From NCBI GenBank assembly GCA_020053305.1, contig JAGVNJ010000067.1, positions 1-64,000 of the forward strand: 64,000 bases of DNA. Direction: 5' to 3'. Numbering within the stretch: position 1 is the stretch's first letter; each line of letters starts with the position of its first letter. This DNA comes from Candidatus Edwardsiibacteriota bacterium. Its GTDB lineage: Bacteria; Edwardsbacteria; AC1; EtOH8. The notes under the pieces were generated by a model. That model saw nothing but the letters and a program-made list of their open reading frames with translations. It did not search any database and had not been told where the DNA came from. Positions 1 through 7,308 of this stretch are shown piece after piece. Position numbers and translations under genes: made by a program.

Positions 1-24
1 TGATTTGTCCGGCATCTGTTCCAT
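1..24 (-). CDS. 5' end of a truncated gene, unknown product
   Basis: A possible start codon (ATG at 24-22) opens a frame that runs off the left edge of the window after eight codons (MEQMPDKS). A weak purine-rich stretch precedes it. It lies downstream of the transposase gene on the same strand. Too short to identify, and it may not be a gene. Confidence 0.25.
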
Positions 25-72
25 GGTATTCTCTCTGTTCTGTTTCCGTGAGTATACCATAGATTCCCGATA

Positions 73-585
73 CTAACCCATCCTTAACAGCGAATAACCT
101 TCTTTTATTTTATAATATGATTTTTCGTTGCGAATTAGGTGCTCGCAATAATTCCTTTGCCGTTTAAAGATGGCCCATCCAGCATCCTGGACCTGTTTTG
201 TTGATCTATCCTTGAAATGCCGGATTATTTTCCCCAATGTTTGTTTCGGATTTTTCATCAATATCCATTTAGCACCGTTACCTGTAGGGGTTTGATTAAT
301 CAAACCCCTACCATACCCGGCCAATATGATTATGCCGTGGATATGATTTGGCATTATCACATAATCATCCAAAATAACACGAGGAAACGCATTTGGGATA
401 TCCATCCAGTTCTTTTCAACGATCCGGCCAATCTGGGACAGAACGCAATCTCCATTTTCAATCTTTCCCAGCAGACACAGATGATCCTTACCACAAATTG
501 TCAAAAAATATAAACCCTGCTTTGAATAATCATGCCCGGGCAAACGAATTGATCTTCTTTTATATTTTGGTTCGTTTTCTGGCAC
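73..585 (-). CDS. REP-associated tyrosine transposase (RAYT, Y1/IS200-like HUH family)
   Basis: A 170-residue protein of the Y1_Tnp type. These HUH endonucleases nick single-stranded hairpins and form a 5'-phosphotyrosine link; RAYTs are the stand-alone members associated with REP palindromes. The HUH motif is visible as PNHIHG after a typical core ending in LDDYVIMPN. The likely catalytic tyrosine region reads QRNYCEH, where relatives usually have NYYEH. The start is GTG at 585. The C-terminus (KIKEGYSLLRMG) stops earlier than the usual tail with YIINNP, so the end may be truncated or frameshifted. A perfect palindrome at 284-311 lies inside the frame, directly after the HUH segment where the family varies most. 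The gene begins 15 bases after the MFS gene. Family assignment is firm; activity is uncertain. Confidence 0.85.
   Translation of the reverse strand: MPENEPKYKRRSIRLPGHDYSKQGLYFLTICGKDHLCLLGKIENGDCVLSQIGRIVEKNWMDIPNAFPRVILDDYVIMPNHIHGIIILAGYGRGLINQTPTGNGAKWILMKNPKQTLGKIIRHFKDRSTKQVQDAGWAIFKRQRNYCEHLIRNEKSYYKIKEGYSLLRMG
284..311. repeat. 28-bp perfect palindrome inside the transposase gene (REP-like)
   Basis: The 28 bases are identical to their reverse complement: a 14-base arm starting GTAGGGGTTTGATT is followed directly by its complement. It is translated in frame on the minus strand as part of GRGLINQTPT. GTAGGGG-type arms are typical of REP elements used by RAYT proteins. I saw no second copy in the window. 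Confidence 0.85.
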
Positions 586-600
586 GCTATGAATCTTTTT

Positions 601-1788
601 TTATCTCTTCCCCTTGACTAAAAATACGAACATGATCGCTGCCAGCAAGGCGGCGGCCGCTCCAAAGATGAAGGTGGACCGGAATCCCAGGGTCTGCCAC
701 AACAGCCCGGCGATGGTGCTGGCAACAAAGCTGGCCAGCCCGGTGGACATATGGTACACCCCCATCCCGGTGGCCCGCAGCTCCTCCTGCACCAGCCTGG
801 AGGCATAGGCCTTGCCCACCCCGTCGGTGAGGGCGGTGTAGAACCCGTAGACCGCGAACAGCACCCACAACATATGCGGGCTGTGATTGAAGGCGAAGCC
901 CAGGTAGACCAGGCCGAAGACCAGCAGCCCCAAAGTGAATACCTTGCGCGGGCCTATCCGGTCGGCCAGCATTCCGGCCGGATAGGAGCCCAGGGAATAG
1001 GTCAGGTTGTAAAGCATGTAGGCCAGCAGCGACATCACCACCGGATTGACGGCAAACAGCTCCTTGGCCCGGACGATCAGGAAGACATCTGATGAGTTGC
1101 CTATGGCGAAGATCAGGTTGATAAAAATGAATATCTTGAAATCCTTGTTGCAGGCCCTCCACCGGAACTGGGGTTTTGCATAGCGGCTGACAAAGGGTTT
1201 GTCCCGGACGGTGAACAGCAGGAACACCCCCAGAATGGCCGGGACGAAGGCCCATAAAAAGACCGTCCGGTAGGCCGCGGCATCCTCCCCCAGCCGGCTC
1301 ATGAAGAACAGGGCCGCCAGCGGGCCCAGCACCGCTCCCAGGGAATCCATGGCCCGGTGCAGCCCGAAGGCCCGTCCCCGTAAACAGTCCGGAGTGTGGT
1401 CGGCGATCAGGGCGTCCCGGGCCGACGACCTGAAGCCCTTGCCGGTGCGGTCCATCACCCGCAGCAGCAGGACCAGCGGCCAGCCGGCCGTCAGGGCGAA
1501 GACCATCAGCGGCTTGGACAGGGCCGACAGCGAATAGCCGCCGATCACAAAGGGCCGGCGTTTTCCGGTCCGGTCCGACCACCAGCCCGAGAATATCTTC
1601 AGGATGCTGGCGGCGCTCTCGGCCAGCCCCTCTATCAGGCCCAGGGCCGCCATCGGGGCCTTGAGCACGGTGGTCAGAAAAATGGGGATCAGGGGGTACA
1701 GCATCTCCGAGGAGGTATCGGTCAGCAGGCTGACCCACCCCAGCCGGACCACGCTGGGCGATATTTTTTTATTTCCGGTATTTTCCAT
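601..1788 (-). CDS. MFS transporter, substrate unknown
   Basis: A 395-residue hydrophobic protein with about twelve membrane segments, the normal size of a major facilitator. The loop 2-3 signature is clear as SDRTGKRRPF (residues 71-80), and a second-half equivalent appears as ADRIGPRKVF. The N-terminal LLTDTSSEMLYPLIP segment resembles the drug/metabolite MFS subgroup often annotated as multidrug or nickel/cobalt exporters, but nothing fixes the substrate. It is the last gene before the transposase and lies downstream of the orphan transferase tail at 1833-1892. Start at the ATG that begins MENTGNKK. Confidence 0.85.
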   Translation of the reverse strand: MENTGNKKISPSVVRLGWVSLLTDTSSEMLYPLIPIFLTTVLKAPMAALGLIEGLAESAASILKIFSGWWSDRTGKRRPFVIGGYSLSALSKPLMVFALTAGWPLVLLLRVMDRTGKGFRSSARDALIADHTPDCLRGRAFGLHRAMDSLGAVLGPLAALFFMSRLGEDAAAYRTVFLWAFVPAILGVFLLFTVRDKPFVSRYAKPQFRWRACNKDFKIFIFINLIFAIGNSSDVFLIVRAKELFAVNPVVMSLLAYMLYNLTYSLGSYPAGMLADRIGPRKVFTLGLLVFGLVYLGFAFNHSPHMLWVLFAVYGFYTALTDGVGKAYASRLVQEELRATGMGVYHMSTGLASFVASTIAGLLWQTLGFRSTFIFGAAAALLAAIMFVFLVKGKR

Positions 1789-1832
1789 TTATAATTTCCC
1801 TAAAATCTATTAGCCCATATCTATAATCTGTA

Positions 1833-1892
1833 TCAGTAGGCTCCCTTGGCGGTGATCACCGCCGGAATGGTTTTGATCAGTATCTTTATATC
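1833..1892 (-). pseudogene. Orphan 3' end of a polyprenyl-phosphate sugar transferase gene
   Basis: Read on the minus strand this gives [19 protein letters not shown] and a TGA stop. It matches the last 19 residues of the priming transferase at 5899-7308 ([19 protein letters not shown]) at 17 positions. The 3' part, 1835-1885, is base-for-base identical to 5901-5951. No upstream part of the gene is present: the frame runs into the end of the phosphatase gene. It is therefore a scar, not a gene. Confidence 0.85.
1835..1885. repeat. 51-bp direct repeat, copy 1
   Basis: Identical to 5901-5951 in the same orientation over 51 bases; the flanking bases differ on both sides (1834 c versus 5900 t; 1886 t versus 5952 c). 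Together with copy 2 it brackets the whole heptose cassette. Confidence 0.95.
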
Positions 1893-2416
1893 CGTCCCGT
1901 CTCCCATAGATCCATCAGGTTGTCAATCTCATGGTCGGGCCGGCACTTTCCGTCTCGGTTATAATGCCTTTTAAGCAGGGCCGTTTTTACTCCGGCGGCT
2001 TTTCCGGCTACCACATCCTTCCAGGTGTCACCGATCATGATGGTCTCATTCCTAAGAAGGGCGTGTTTCTCGATCATCCGGGTTATCATGCCGGGCTGGG
2101 GCTTGCGGCAGTCGCAGCCGTCACCGTCATCGTGCAGACAATAGGAAACATCCTTTATCCGGCAAGCTGATCTTATTATCAGATCGATCTGTTCCAGGAA
2201 TTCCCGGTCGATCAAACCCCTGGGAACCTCCGGCTGATTTGAGATTATGAAAAGATCCTTGCCCAGGGATGCCGCCCTTTCATGGAATCTTATAAAATCA
2301 TCTCTCAGCCGAAATTCATCCACCGACCGGGGAGAGGTGGCCTTGGAATCCCTGAAGATTATCTCATTGATGGTTCCGTCGCGGTCCAGGAATATATTTT
2401 TTATCCTGCCGGTCAC
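1886..2416 (-). CDS. gmhB: D-glycero-D-manno-heptose 1,7-bisphosphate phosphatase (GmhB-like HAD)
   Basis: A 176-residue HAD-IIIA phosphatase that would remove the 7-phosphate (or anomer-specific phosphate) of heptose 1,7-bisphosphate. The nucleophile motif DRDGT lies at residues 11-15, the second motif SNQ follows near residue 60, and the family's zinc-type segment reads CLHDDGDGCDCRKPQPGM. The acidic motif is GDTWKDV. The start is GTG at 2416; the SIS gene ends 7 bases upstream. Neighbours supply the isomerase, kinase and nucleotidyltransferase of the same pathway, which supports GmhB over the related histidinol phosphatase. Its last codons overlap the orphan transferase tail. Confidence 0.85.
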   Translation of the reverse strand: MTGRIKNIFLDRDGTINEIIFRDSKATSPRSVDEFRLRDDFIRFHERAASLGKDLFIISNQPEVPRGLIDREFLEQIDLIIRSACRIKDVSYCLHDDGDGCDCRKPQPGMITRMIEKHALLRNETIMIGDTWKDVVAGKAAGVKTALLKRHYNRDGKCRPDHEIDNLMDLWETGRI

Positions 2417-2423
2417 CGTAGTC

Positions 2424-2999
2424 CTATGCCTGGCAGCTCAGGTTGAGTCTTTTCTGCAGTTCCAGCACCACGTAATGGAATAGAATGGAGTGGATGCTTT
2501 CTGCGGTGCACATGTCGTTCAGGGGAACATGCAGCTGATGCCCGGCTGAAGCTTTGAGCCGCCCCCCATCGAAGCCGGTCACGCCAACTGTGACCAGGTC
2601 GTTCCGGTTGGCCCAATCCACCGCCATCAAAACATTCGGGCTATTGCCCGAGCCGCTGATGGCCACCAGGATATCCCCGGTTTTGGCAAAGGTCCTCAAC
2701 TGCTGCTCAAACACATATTGATAGCCGTCGTCATTGGCCAGAGCCGTAATGAATGGAATATTATCGGTCAGGCTGGCGGCCTTGAAGCGAACATCGCTGT
2801 CCAGAGCACCCCGGCATCCCTTGGCCAGGTCCTGGGCGAAATGGGAGGCATTGGCCGCCGACCCCCCGTTGCCGATAACATAGATGGACTTTCCCTCGCG
2901 GTAGGCCTTCAGCAACAGGTCGATAAAACCATCCAGCTGACCCCTTTCGATCTTAGACAATATGCCGTTAAGGTCCTGGATATATCTTTCGAAGCTCAT
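2424..2999 (-). CDS. gmhA: Sedoheptulose-7-phosphate isomerase (GmhA-like, SIS domain)
   Basis: A 191-residue SIS-domain protein, the usual GmhA size. It would convert sedoheptulose 7-phosphate into D-glycero-D-manno-heptose 7-phosphate in the cytoplasm. Phosphate-binding loops are seen as GNGGSAANASHFAQDL and ISGSGNSPN. As I recall the family, metal ligands are His-x3-Glu and a later Gln-x2-His; here these read HFAQD and ESIH, that is Asp for Glu and Glu for Gln, conservative changes. It overlaps the nucleotidyltransferase gene by 4 bases (ATGA), so the two are translationally coupled. Confidence 0.85.
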   Translation of the reverse strand: MSFERYIQDLNGILSKIERGQLDGFIDLLLKAYREGKSIYVIGNGGSAANASHFAQDLAKGCRGALDSDVRFKAASLTDNIPFITALANDDGYQYVFEQQLRTFAKTGDILVAISGSGNSPNVLMAVDWANRNDLVTVGVTGFDGGRLKASAGHQLHVPLNDMCTAESIHSILFHYVVLELQKRLNLSCQA

Positions 3000-3703
3000 G
3001 TTCTCACCCCCGTTATTTTAGGCCATTCTTCATCGGCCTTTTGTAGATTTTCCAGCGTCCCGATATCTATCAAATAATCGTCGGTTATCCAGCCTTTCAT
3101 CCTCCCCGATAACAATGGGAGCAGGTCGAATCCGATATCGGCATTATCCCTGTCCGGTATCATGTCCAGAATGGAAGGTCCGGAAATATACAATCCGGCA
3201 TTGGCCAGGCTGGACTTCGGGTTTTCTGGTTTTTCTTCAAAATTTATTATGGTGTTATGGTTGTCTATTTCGGCGATACCGCAGGCCCGTGGATTCACGG
3301 AATGGAACAAAGCCATGCTAAAGATGCTCTTTTGCCGGCGGTGGAATGCCAGGAAATCGTTAAGATTGTAATTTGTCAGATTATCGGCATATAAAATAAA
3401 AAATTCTTTTTCCCGGCAAATAAACTCCCGGTTGGCCTTAAGGGTTCCGGCGCTTCCCAGTAGCTTTTCTTCATAAAAAATCTGGAACCGGATCTTTGTT
3501 TCCTTTTCTTTTAAAAAGTTCTCCACCTTTTCCGGCAAGTAATGTAGGTTGATCAAGACCTCATCTATACCGCTGTTTTCCATCATTTCTATCCACCAGG
3601 CCAGCAAAGGTTTTCCAGCAACCGGCACCAGGCATTTGGGGAGATCATTGGTCAGGGGGCGAAGCCGGGTGCCAAGGCCGGCCGCCAGTAAAAAGGCTTT
3701 CAC
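2996..3703 (-). CDS. hddC: Sugar-1-phosphate nucleotidyltransferase, probable heptose-1-phosphate guanylyltransferase (HddC-like)
   Basis: A 235-residue protein with the nucleotidyltransferase signature LAAGLGTRLRPLTNDLPK at the N-terminus, a LLGSAGTL segment, and YADNL as the metal-binding loop. It lacks the C-terminal left-handed helix of GlmU types. In this cassette it is best explained as the enzyme that joins heptose 1-phosphate to GMP (GTP-dependent, HddC type), giving GDP-heptose. The sequence alone does not prove the base or sugar specificity; a mannose-1-phosphate or glucose-1-phosphate enzyme is the alternative. It overlaps both neighbours by 4 bases. Confidence 0.75.
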   Translation of the reverse strand: MKAFLLAAGLGTRLRPLTNDLPKCLVPVAGKPLLAWWIEMMENSGIDEVLINLHYLPEKVENFLKEKETKIRFQIFYEEKLLGSAGTLKANREFICREKEFFILYADNLTNYNLNDFLAFHRRQKSIFSMALFHSVNPRACGIAEIDNHNTIINFEEKPENPKSSLANAGLYISGPSILDMIPDRDNADIGFDLLPLLSGRMKGWITDDYLIDIGTLENLQKADEEWPKITGVRT

Positions 3704-4815
3704 TTCCGGACCGATCTGACTACATTTAACTGTTTCATGGTCTTGTCGGCATATTCCAGAATATCCTCAATATCGGTCTGGGCCTTGAGGTATTCCAGGT
3801 ATTCTTTTACCGAATCCTCCGCCGTTCTCCGGGGGGTCCAACCCAGATTCCTGATTTTCGCAATATCCGAACAGGTGTGCCTGGTGTCCCCCAGCCGGAA
3901 CTCGCCGGGGATGTTTGGCTTCAAATGTTCCTTGCCATGAACCTTGGCCACGATGTCGGCAAATTCCTCGACAGTGTAAGAATGTCCGCCGCCTACGCAA
4001 TAGGCGTTATAATCCGCCCGGGGATCCTGCAAAACTAACAGGTTGGCATCCACTACATCATGGATATTGACAAAGTCCCGTCGCTGCAGTCCGTCCTCGT
4101 AAATGGTGGGGGCTTTATCAAAAAAGTAGTGCAGGTTGAATATCCGGCATGCCCCGCTGTAGGCATTATAAAAAGACTGCCGGGAGCCCTGCACTATTGA
4201 ATATCGCAGGGCCACCGATGGTATTCGGTACATTCGTCCGAAGGCCAGGGTCATCAGCTCCTGGGAATATTTGGAAATTGCATAGGCATTGGGCGGATTG
4301 GCATGGGTCTCGGGGGTCCATTGCCACTCCATGAGGCGACCTTCAGTATCCTTCCATTCCCAATCACCGGCTTCCAACTGCGACAATGAGCGTTGCTGCG
4401 GGGCTACTATCGATCCATCAGCTTTTTTATAGAGACCCTCTCCCTGGACAAATTGTGACGAGGCGACAATTACTTTCTTTAGGGGCAGTTTCTTTTCCAT
4501 GGCTATTTCATAGATCAGGGCGGTGCTGACCGAGTTCACCTGAAAAAATGTGGAGAAATCCGGCAGATAATCCTGATAGGCGGCAAAATGGAACACATAT
4601 TCGACCCCTTCAAGCGCCCGGATCATGGTTTCCTTATCCCGCACATCGCCCAGCATAAATTCCGCCTTCGGATTTAGATACCCTGGCTTCCCCTTTAAAT
4701 GTACGGGCTTTTGTAGATTATCAAGTATCCTGACCTGATGCCCCAAACTTATCAACCGGTCCACCGTATGTGAACCGATGAATCCCGCACCGCCAGTCAC
4801 CAAAACAAGAGACAT
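3700..4815 (-). CDS. NAD-dependent nucleotide-sugar epimerase/dehydratase (extended SDR)
   Basis: About 371 residues with the Rossmann motif TGGAGFIGSH at the N-terminus, an ASSQF serine segment and the catalytic YAISK motif. It belongs to the extended SDR family that epimerises or dehydrates nucleotide sugars. Placed between hddA and hddC it probably modifies GDP-heptose, or supplies another NDP-sugar for the same polymer. An upstream in-frame GTG at 4821 abuts the hddA stop codon; I prefer the ATG at 4815, which gives the natural MSLVLVTGG start. The stop overlaps the next gene by 4 bases. Confidence 0.8.
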   Translation of the reverse strand: MSLVLVTGGAGFIGSHTVDRLISLGHQVRILDNLQKPVHLKGKPGYLNPKAEFMLGDVRDKETMIRALEGVEYVFHFAAYQDYLPDFSTFFQVNSVSTALIYEIAMEKKLPLKKVIVASSQFVQGEGLYKKADGSIVAPQQRSLSQLEAGDWEWKDTEGRLMEWQWTPETHANPPNAYAISKYSQELMTLAFGRMYRIPSVALRYSIVQGSRQSFYNAYSGACRIFNLHYFFDKAPTIYEDGLQRRDFVNIHDVVDANLLVLQDPRADYNAYCVGGGHSYTVEEFADIVAKVHGKEHLKPNIPGEFRLGDTRHTCSDIAKIRNLGWTPRRTAEDSVKEYLEYLKAQTDIEDILEYADKTMKQLNVVRSVRK

Positions 4816-4821
4816 AACCAC

Positions 4822-5811
4822 CTACTTCCAATCATACCTACGGTAATTGAATATTATCCGGCTGCCTTGAGGTTCTAACATAAAAGGCATCTCCCGGAAC
4901 TTTCTCATCGCCCGGTGCAACCGGTCCTGTTTTTCCCGTGGGCAGTAGACCAAAAGGAACCCGCCACCGCCGGCCCCGGAGATCTTAGCCCCGATGGCAC
5001 CGTTCTTCATGGCAGTGTCGTGCATCTCCTCGATGACCGGGTTTGTAATATTGGAGGAAAGCTGTTTTTTGTATATCCAATTCCGCTCCAGTGTCTCCCC
5101 CACGCAATCCAGGGTACCTTTTAATATACAATCCTGAACATGGTGCGCCAAATTTTTTATCTTTCCCAGGTGTTCTATTTTATGACGAATATTTTCCTTC
5201 TGTTCTGTCAGGATCGTGGAAGATTGGCGGTTGATGTTGGTGTAGAATAGCAGTAGATTTTCTCCCAGCCTTCTTTTAATGTCGTTTCCCACCTTAAGCT
5301 TTTCAACCAGTACTTTATCATCTTTCTTGAACTTGAAAGAGGATAACCCTCCATAAGCTGCGATATATTGATCCTGCTTTCCAATGGGCCGTTTCAGGAT
5401 GCCGACCTCAATCTCATAGGCCTGCTGGGCCAGATCTTCTGCTGTTACCTGCACCCCGTTGTACTGATAAAAACCGTTGAGCAAACCTACGGTCAGGCTG
5501 CTGGAGGACCCCAGTCCCGACCCTTCGGATGGTATATCGGCCATCATGGCCACTTCGAATCCATTCTCCATGCCGGTCCGACGCGCTGCTTCTCTAACCA
5601 GTTCGTGCTGAATCTGATCGATATTTTCAACGATTTCCTTTTTAGTGTATGACACATAGATCAGATTGTCAAAACGTTCTTTTATGATCACATAGATATA
5701 TTTATCTATGGCAGTACTGACCACGAATCCGTCGTGATTTATATAATAATCCCTGAAATCAGTACCGCCTCCGGAAAGGCTTATCCTCAAGGGAGTTTGA
5801 GATATCACCAT
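4822..5811 (-). CDS. hddA: D-glycero-alpha-D-manno-heptose-7-phosphate kinase (HddA-like GHMP kinase)
   Basis: A 329-residue GHMP kinase. The N-terminus carries TPLRISLSGGGTDF, typical of the HddA/fucokinase-like branch, the ATP loop is PSEGSGLGSSSS, and the third motif is KISGAGGGGFLLVY. It would phosphorylate heptose 7-phosphate at C1, giving the substrate of the GmhB phosphatase. It is the first gene of the heptose cassette in transcription order and lies 87 bases after the priming transferase. The pathway context (GmhA, GmhB, HddC-like) strongly supports the assignment. Confidence 0.85.
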   Translation of the reverse strand: MVISQTPLRISLSGGGTDFRDYYINHDGFVVSTAIDKYIYVIIKERFDNLIYVSYTKKEIVENIDQIQHELVREAARRTGMENGFEVAMMADIPSEGSGLGSSSSLTVGLLNGFYQYNGVQVTAEDLAQQAYEIEVGILKRPIGKQDQYIAAYGGLSSFKFKKDDKVLVEKLKVGNDIKRRLGENLLLFYTNINRQSSTILTEQKENIRHKIEHLGKIKNLAHHVQDCILKGTLDCVGETLERNWIYKKQLSSNITNPVIEEMHDTAMKNGAIGAKISGAGGGGFLLVYCPREKQDRLHRAMRKFREMPFMLEPQGSRIIFNYRRYDWK

Positions 5812-5898
5812 ATTGTATTTTTCCCTATTTTAAATATTAATTAGCTCACGATCCTTCTGGTCCTTTTATCCCCTGTCATTAAATCATGGCCTGTAATT

Positions 5899-7308
5899 TT
5901 AGTAGGCTCCCTTGGCGGTGATCACCGCCGGAATGGTTTTGATCAGTATCTCCAGGTCCATCATGGGCGACCAGTGTTCCAGGTAGTAGATGTCCAATAG
6001 CACCATCTCTTCGAAGGACAGTTCGCTCCGGCCGGAGACCTGCCACAGCCCGGTCATCCCCTGCTGTCCCTGCAGCCGGTATTTATGCCAATCCTGATAT
6101 TTCTCCACCTCCGAGGGCAATGGGGGCCGCGGCCCCACCAGGCTCATATCCCCCTTGAATACGTTGATCAGCTGGGGAAGCTCGTCCAGGCTCAGGCGTC
6201 TCAGCCAGCGGCCAACCCTGGTGATCCGGGGATCTTCCTTGATCTTAAAGAGCGGACCGTCAGCCTCGTTGTGCTGATGTAGTTTCACCTTTACCTTTTC
6301 GGCATCCTTATGCATGGTTCGGAATTTTAACAACGGATAGAGGGTGCCATTCCTTCCCACCCTGGTTTGCCTGAAGAAAACCGGCCCCGGGGAGTTGAGT
6401 TTGATCAGCAGGGCGATTGCCGACATCAGCGGACTAAACGCAGCTATGGCCAGGGCCGAAAGGGAAATGTCCATAACCCTTTTTACATATGGGTAAAACC
6501 GGCTATAAAAGGTCCCGTGTCGGGTCACAATGGCCACCCCGGCCACATCATATATTCCCGCCACCTTAGCCAGCAGGTCATAGTGGTGGGAAATTATGCT
6601 GACCTCCATTTTATGGTTGCGGCAGAGATCGATCAGGTCGCTGTAATCGGCCAGTTTGGTGGTCAGACCCGGGATGAAGATTTCCTCCACTTTATTTTTT
6701 TTGACGGTTATATTGCAATCCCGATGAAGGCCGATGGCTTTTACTCCGCCGTATTTGAATTGCAGGTCCTTTTCGCTCTCCACTAAAAATCCTATTATCT
6801 TATATCCGTAGGTCCGGTTGGTTATCAGATGGTCAAAAACGGCTTTGGCTGTTTTCCCGCTGCCGGTAATAATTGCATTTTTTACGCCCCAGCCGCGCTT
6901 CATAAGCTCTTCACTGAATACAAAAAACAATACTCTGCCCAGAGAAAGCAGGAATGGCGCCGTGGTATAATATAAAATGATAAACCCCCGGGAATACTGA
7001 TAACCTTTTATTAAAAAAACCGCCAGTATTATGAAAACCAGACTTATAAGTGAAGATTTATATATGTTCAATATTTGTTCCAGCCGATTCATTTTATAGG
7101 TGTGGCGATACCCGCTTTGCAGTAGCACCGAAAGCAACAGGGAAAACACCAAAACTACCTTATGTTCCAGCTCCAGCGGCTGCGGGCCCTGCCAGGGACC
7201 CAATTTTATGAACCATAATTGCCATAAAATATTAGCAGCGGTCCAGCCCAATATTAAATCGCTGACAAATATAATCCAGGAATATATTACGGACCAGTAT
7301 TTTTTCAT
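5899..7308 (-). CDS. Undecaprenyl-phosphate sugar phosphotransferase (polyisoprenyl-phosphate priming enzyme, WcaJ/WbaP family)
   Basis: A 469-residue priming glycosyltransferase. The N-terminal half has about four membrane segments, followed by a nucleotide-binding-fold domain ([14 protein letters not shown]) and the C-terminal bacterial sugar transferase domain starting at [15 protein letters not shown]. Family motifs visible are [41 protein letters not shown] and GLWQVSGRS. It transfers sugar 1-phosphate from a UDP-sugar to undecaprenyl phosphate on the inner membrane, starting the repeat unit. Its last 16 codons lie in the 51-bp repeat found again at 1835-1885. The start overlaps the preceding glycosyltransferase stop by 4 bases. 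Confidence 0.9.
   Translation of the reverse strand: MKKYWSVIYSWIIFVSDLILGWTAANILWQLWFIKLGPWQGPQPLELEHKVVLVFSLLLSVLLQSGYRHTYKMNRLEQILNIYKSSLISLVFIILAVFLIKGYQYSRGFIILYYTTAPFLLSLGRVLFFVFSEELMKRGWGVKNAIITGSGKTAKAVFDHLITNRTYGYKIIGFLVESEKDLQFKYGGVKAIGLHRDCNITVKKNKVEEIFIPGLTTKLADYSDLIDLCRNHKMEVSIISHHYDLLAKVAGIYDVAGVAIVTRHGTFYSRFYPYVKRVMDISLSALAIAAFSPLMSAIALLIKLNSPGPVFFRQTRVGRNGTLYPLLKFRTMHKDAEKVKVKLHQHNEADGPLFKIKEDPRITRVGRWLRRLSLDELPQLINVFKGDMSLVGPRPPLPSEVEKYQDWHKYRLQGQQGMTGLWQVSGRSELSFEEMVLLDIYYLEHWSPMMDLEILIKTIPAVITAKGAY
5901..5951. repeat. 51-bp direct repeat, copy 2 (inside the 3' end of the priming transferase gene)
   Basis: Identical to 1835-1885. It encodes the last residues of the priming transferase plus one base of its stop codon. 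The two copies are about 4.07 kb apart and enclose exactly hddA, the epimerase, hddC-like, gmhA and gmhB. Confidence 0.95.

Noticed and set aside
587-1738. 383-residue open frame overlapping the MFS gene
   Set aside because: Gly/Arg/Pro-rich composition without membrane segments; it is the alternative frame of a GC-rich real gene.
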